Under the pieces are notes generated by a model. It worked only from the letters and a program-made list of their open reading frames with translations. It ran no database searches and was not told the DNA's origin. Position numbers and translations under genes: made by a program. A stretch of 16,124 nt of DNA from JBKJUK01 sp046590705 (lineage in GTDB: Bacteria; Acidobacteriota; Thermoanaerobaculia; Gp7-AA8). Below, one piece after another: positions 13,744 through 16,124 of this stretch (positions within the stretch are counted from its first letter, which is position 1; every line of letters begins with the position of its first letter). The stretch lies in assembly GCA_046590705.1 (NCBI GenBank), contig JBKJUK010000250.1, forward strand, positions 1 through 16,124, read 5' to 3'.

Positions 13744-15492
13744 CTACGCAGATCGCAGTGCAGTCTTCTTCTTCGAAACGAACTTATCCGCATGGCTCAG
13801 CAATTCGCCTGCATGTGCCAGTGCTGAGTTGGTGAGCGTTTCCCCTGCCAGCATTCTGGCAATCTCTTCTGTTCGCTCTTCACGAGTCTCGAGGCGTTTG
13901 ATACGGGCCACCGTTCGCCCGTCCAGTTCTTCTTTCCAGACCTGGAAGTGTGCAGTCCCCATACTCGCAATCTGCGGAAGGTGAGTCACGCAGATCACCT
14001 GGTTGGACCGGGCCAGTTCCCGCAGCTTCCTGCCCACTGCCTCAGCGACTCGCCCACCAACCCCGGCGTCGATCTCGTCGAAGATCAGTGTGGCCGCCGC
14101 TCGTTGATCGGAAGTCTTGAAAACGGCCGCAGCAATGGCGAGTTGAATTCTGGAAAGCTCGCCGCCCGAAGCGATTTTTTGTATCGGGCGCAGCTCTTCG
14201 CCAAGGTTCGGGGCGATCAGCATTTCCACGCGGTCGTAACCATGTGAGCCGATGGAAACTCTGCGTCCTTCCACTTCGAATGGAGATTCGGGGTCTGCCG
14301 CTGCCGACAACGCTATGGAGATGCTGGTTCGCTCCATGGCCAGATCGAGCAGTTCGGCTTTGATCGCTTCCTGAAGAAGTCTCGCCGCTTTTGCTCGCTT
14401 CATGGAGAGATCTGATGCTGCGACTCGGTAGAGTTCGAGCGCCGATGCCGCCTGTTGATCGAGCCGATCGAGTGAAGAATCGAAATCGTTGAGAGTCTCG
14501 AACTCCTCGCTCGAGGTCTCGAGGTGGGCGAGGACGTTCTCGATCGAGCCTCCGTACTTTTTCGTCAGCCGGTCGATTGCTGCGAGGCGATCTTCCACCT
14601 CATCGAGTCGCCGGGGATCATGACGTACCTCGGAGGCGAAGCTGGCGATCGATCGTGAGACTTCGGAGATGCGGTCACGGACTTCTTCGATCTCTGTGTG
14701 GATGCGCTGCATCTCAGCGACCGAGCGAGCTACCGGCGCGACCGCGTGCGACACGCGCGCGAGCAGGTCGCTGACAGAAGGCTCTGCATCTTCGAGAAGC
14801 GTCCAGGCTGATGCCGTGGCGGCTGTCAGTTCGTGCGCTCCAGCTAGCATGCTGCGTTCTTCGCGTAAGCGTGAGTCCTCGCCACTCTCCAGTCTGATCG
14901 AACTGATTTCTTCGATCTGATATCGCAGCAGGTCGAGACGCAGGGCCCGGTCCTTCTGTGCCGCACGCAATGCTGAAGCGGCCTCGTAACTCTTGTGCCA
15001 GTTCGACCAGGCGACTCGCGTGGAGTCTGACTCAGTCTGCAGCGAACCGTATTCGTCGAGAAGTTCACGCGCGGAGCGCCCTGCGATTCTGGCGTGAGAC
15101 TGGTTCTGTCCGTGAATTTCGAGAAGCGGTTCCATCATGCTGGCCAACTCGCGCACCGTGAGCAGCGAGCCGTTCACGGAGACTCGGCCGCGTCCCGAGG
15201 TGGAGAGTTCCCGCCGAACGACCAGCTGGTTCCCATCGAGATCGAGAGCAGCAACCGCTTCGGCATCGAGCCTGGTGGGGTCGATCTGGAAGACGGCCTC
15301 CGCCGACATTTTTTCCGCACCGGTGCGAACGGTTTCGGAAGCGCCGCGCCCGCCGCGCAGGAATTCCAGCGAGTCGATGAGTAGAGACTTCCCGGCCCCC
15401 GTTTCACCAGTGAGAACGTTCAGCCCGGGTTCGGGCTCGATCTCGAACTCTTCGACGATGGCGAGGTTTCGTACTTTGAGGTAGCTGATCAC
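13744..15492 (-). CDS. recN: DNA repair protein RecN
   Basis: 582 residues from GTG 15492 (MISYLKVRNLAIVEEFEIE), slightly longer than the roughly 550 usual. An AAAGG lies about 8 nt upstream. This is an SMC-like ATPase for double-strand break repair. Walker A is GETGAGKS (29-36). The centre (about 150-400) is rich in Glu, Arg, Ala and Leu as expected for the coiled coil. The ABC signature is ASGGELSRIQLAI (441-453). Walker B is TLIFDEIDAGVGG with D472 and E473. The H-loop is VTHLPQ with H504. All motifs are intact. The gene stands alone, divergent from a lipoprotein gene with 130 nt between them. I looked for a GAAC-N4-GTTC type SOS box there and saw none. Confidence 0.97.
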   Translation of the reverse strand: MISYLKVRNLAIVEEFEIEPEPGLNVLTGETGAGKSLLIDSLEFLRGGRGASETVRTGAEKMSAEAVFQIDPTRLDAEAVAALDLDGNQLVVRRELSTSGRGRVSVNGSLLTVRELASMMEPLLEIHGQNQSHARIAGRSARELLDEYGSLQTESDSTRVAWSNWHKSYEAASALRAAQKDRALRLDLLRYQIEEISSIRLESGEDSRLREERSMLAGAHELTAATASAWTLLEDAEPSVSDLLARVSHAVAPVARSVAEMQRIHTEIEEVRDRISEVSRSIASFASEVRHDPRRLDEVEDRLAAIDRLTKKYGGSIENVLAHLETSSEEFETLNDFDSSLDRLDQQAASALELYRVAASDLSMKRAKAARLLQEAIKAELLDLAMERTSISIALSAAADPESPFEVEGRRVSIGSHGYDRVEMLIAPNLGEELRPIQKIASGGELSRIQLAIAAAVFKTSDQRAAATLIFDEIDAGVGGRVAEAVGRKLRELARSNQVICVTHLPQIASMGTAHFQVWKEELDGRTVARIKRLETREERTEEIARMLAGETLTNSALAHAGELLSHADKFVSKKKTALRSA

Positions 15493-15622
15493 GATGTCGG
15501 CCTTTCGGGCGTGCCGGAACCCTGTTAGAAATGCGGGTTAAGATGGCCCGGCGCCCCGGCTGTGAGCATTCTATTCGAACACGGCAGGTGGTTTGCTTTT
15601 CACCATTCACGAAGGAATCCAT

Positions 15623-16124
15623 ATGCGAACGAAAAATTTAGTCACTACAGCCCTGCTCACCGTCGTCGCTCTCGGATGCAGCCGTGAAGAGGCCACATCC
15701 AACGCGCAGAACGCAGCCGACAAGGTGGCCAGGTCCACCAGCAACGTGATTGAACGAGTGAAGGACCAGTTCGACACTTCCGTGCCGTACGCAGGCCCGG
15801 CGCCCACGCGGCAGCAGAACGAAGCTTCCCGCTACGACGCCGACTGGAGACGCGCCCGTTCCATTCAGGCTGCGGCCGACCAGCGTCGCATCGCTCAGGC
15901 TCGCGCGGCGCAGAACGTACCCGCACCAGTCACGATACCGGCTACACCGCCCGCACCAGCCCCCACACCTGCAGCACCAGCGGCAGCGCCGAGTGTCACC
16001 TTCGCTACCGTGGCGCAATTCAACGAGAAACTACAGGGCGTAGACATGGCCAGGGTCGATTCGATGCCGGTCAGCGTGCCGATCAAAGGCAAGGCCGAAG
16101 GACCATCGGTGCTGCGCGCACAGG
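15623..16124 (+). CDS. Lipoprotein, probable L,D-transpeptidase with peptidoglycan-binding domain (5' part)
   Basis: The gene runs off the right edge; 167 residues are visible. GAAGGA lies 6 nt before ATG 15623. The N-terminus MRTKNLVTTALLTVVALGCS is a lipoprotein signal with Cys19 as the lipidation site. Residues about 20-100 are polar and helix-prone (NAQNAADKVARSTSNVIERV, RRARSIQAAADQRRIAQARA). Residues about 101-125 are a Pro/Ala linker. After this come FATVAQFNEKLQGVDMARVD and a final GPSVLRAQ. In L,D-transpeptidases with an N-terminal peptidoglycan-binding domain, a GPSVLRAQ-like phrase opens that domain, so a cell-wall cross-linking enzyme is plausible. This rests on eight residues; another anchored peptidoglycan-binding lipoprotein is equally possible. 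Lipoprotein status is well supported. Confidence 0.75.
   Translation, partial: MRTKNLVTTALLTVVALGCSREEATSNAQNAADKVARSTSNVIERVKDQFDTSVPYAGPAPTRQQNEASRYDADWRRARSIQAAADQRRIAQARAAQNVPAPVTIPATPPAPAPTPAAPAAAPSVTFATVAQFNEKLQGVDMARVDSMPVSVPIKGKAEGPSVLRAQ

Noticed and set aside
15493..15622. SOS box for recN
   Set aside because: GAACCCTGTT is only a partial match to GAAC-N4-GTTC; no other LexA-like dyad was seen.

Overview
The window is a moderately GC-rich, densely coded stretch of bacterial chromosome. Several proteins begin with lipoprotein or Sec signal peptides, and there is a large FecR/DUF6600-type exported protein, a HemQ-like chlorite dismutase family protein, RecN and MgtE. This fits a Gram-negative-type (diderm) environmental bacterium. 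The gene mix reminds me of Acidobacteriota, perhaps Thermoanaerobaculia-like, but that is an impression; no rRNA or other phylogenetic marker is present.

Layout. (1) 1-275: 3' end of a calcineurin-like phosphoesterase gene. (2) 508-2589: a large exported FecR-domain protein with aromatic WxPYxxGRW repeats and a long Arg/Pro-rich tail, closed by a textbook intrinsic terminator (2591-2621). (3) 2656-2869: an intergenic element bounded by inverted arrays of a 7-nt repeat. (4) 2965-5194: a tight plus-strand operon of a two-helix small membrane protein, a ThiE/TenI-family protein that looks TenI-like at the diagnostic positions, and an MscS channel fused to a cyclic-nucleotide-binding domain. (5) 5195-5449: an intergenic stretch with a perfect 10-bp palindrome, followed by an orphan 79-aa ORF. 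(6) 9293-5683, minus strand: a tightly packed three-gene operon of cytidine deaminase, a lipoprotein amidohydrolase of the MTA/SAH/adenosine deaminase type and a lipoprotein type I phosphodiesterase. Together they look like a nucleotide/nucleoside scavenging unit, part of it outside the cytoplasm. (7) 9318-9416: a second inverted heptamer-repeat element, between cdd and a divergent MFS exporter (9424-10677). (8) 10685-11419, minus: HemQ/chlorite dismutase family protein, convergent with the MFS gene and divergent from mgtE. (9) 11657-13035: mgtE, a Mg2+ channel gene split by an apparent single-base deletion near 12370. (10) 13036-13743: about 700 bp without a credible gene but with nested inverted repeats, hairpins and a 12-bp tandem repeat. 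(11) 15492-13744, minus: recN. (12) 15623-16124: 5' part of a lipoprotein gene whose last visible residues resemble the start of a peptidoglycan-binding domain as found in L,D-transpeptidases.

The least explained signals are the two heptamer elements, which share the unit GAAYGSA and in each case contain one array of exactly 26 nt, and the structured gene-poor region upstream of mgtE's 3' side at 13036-13743.
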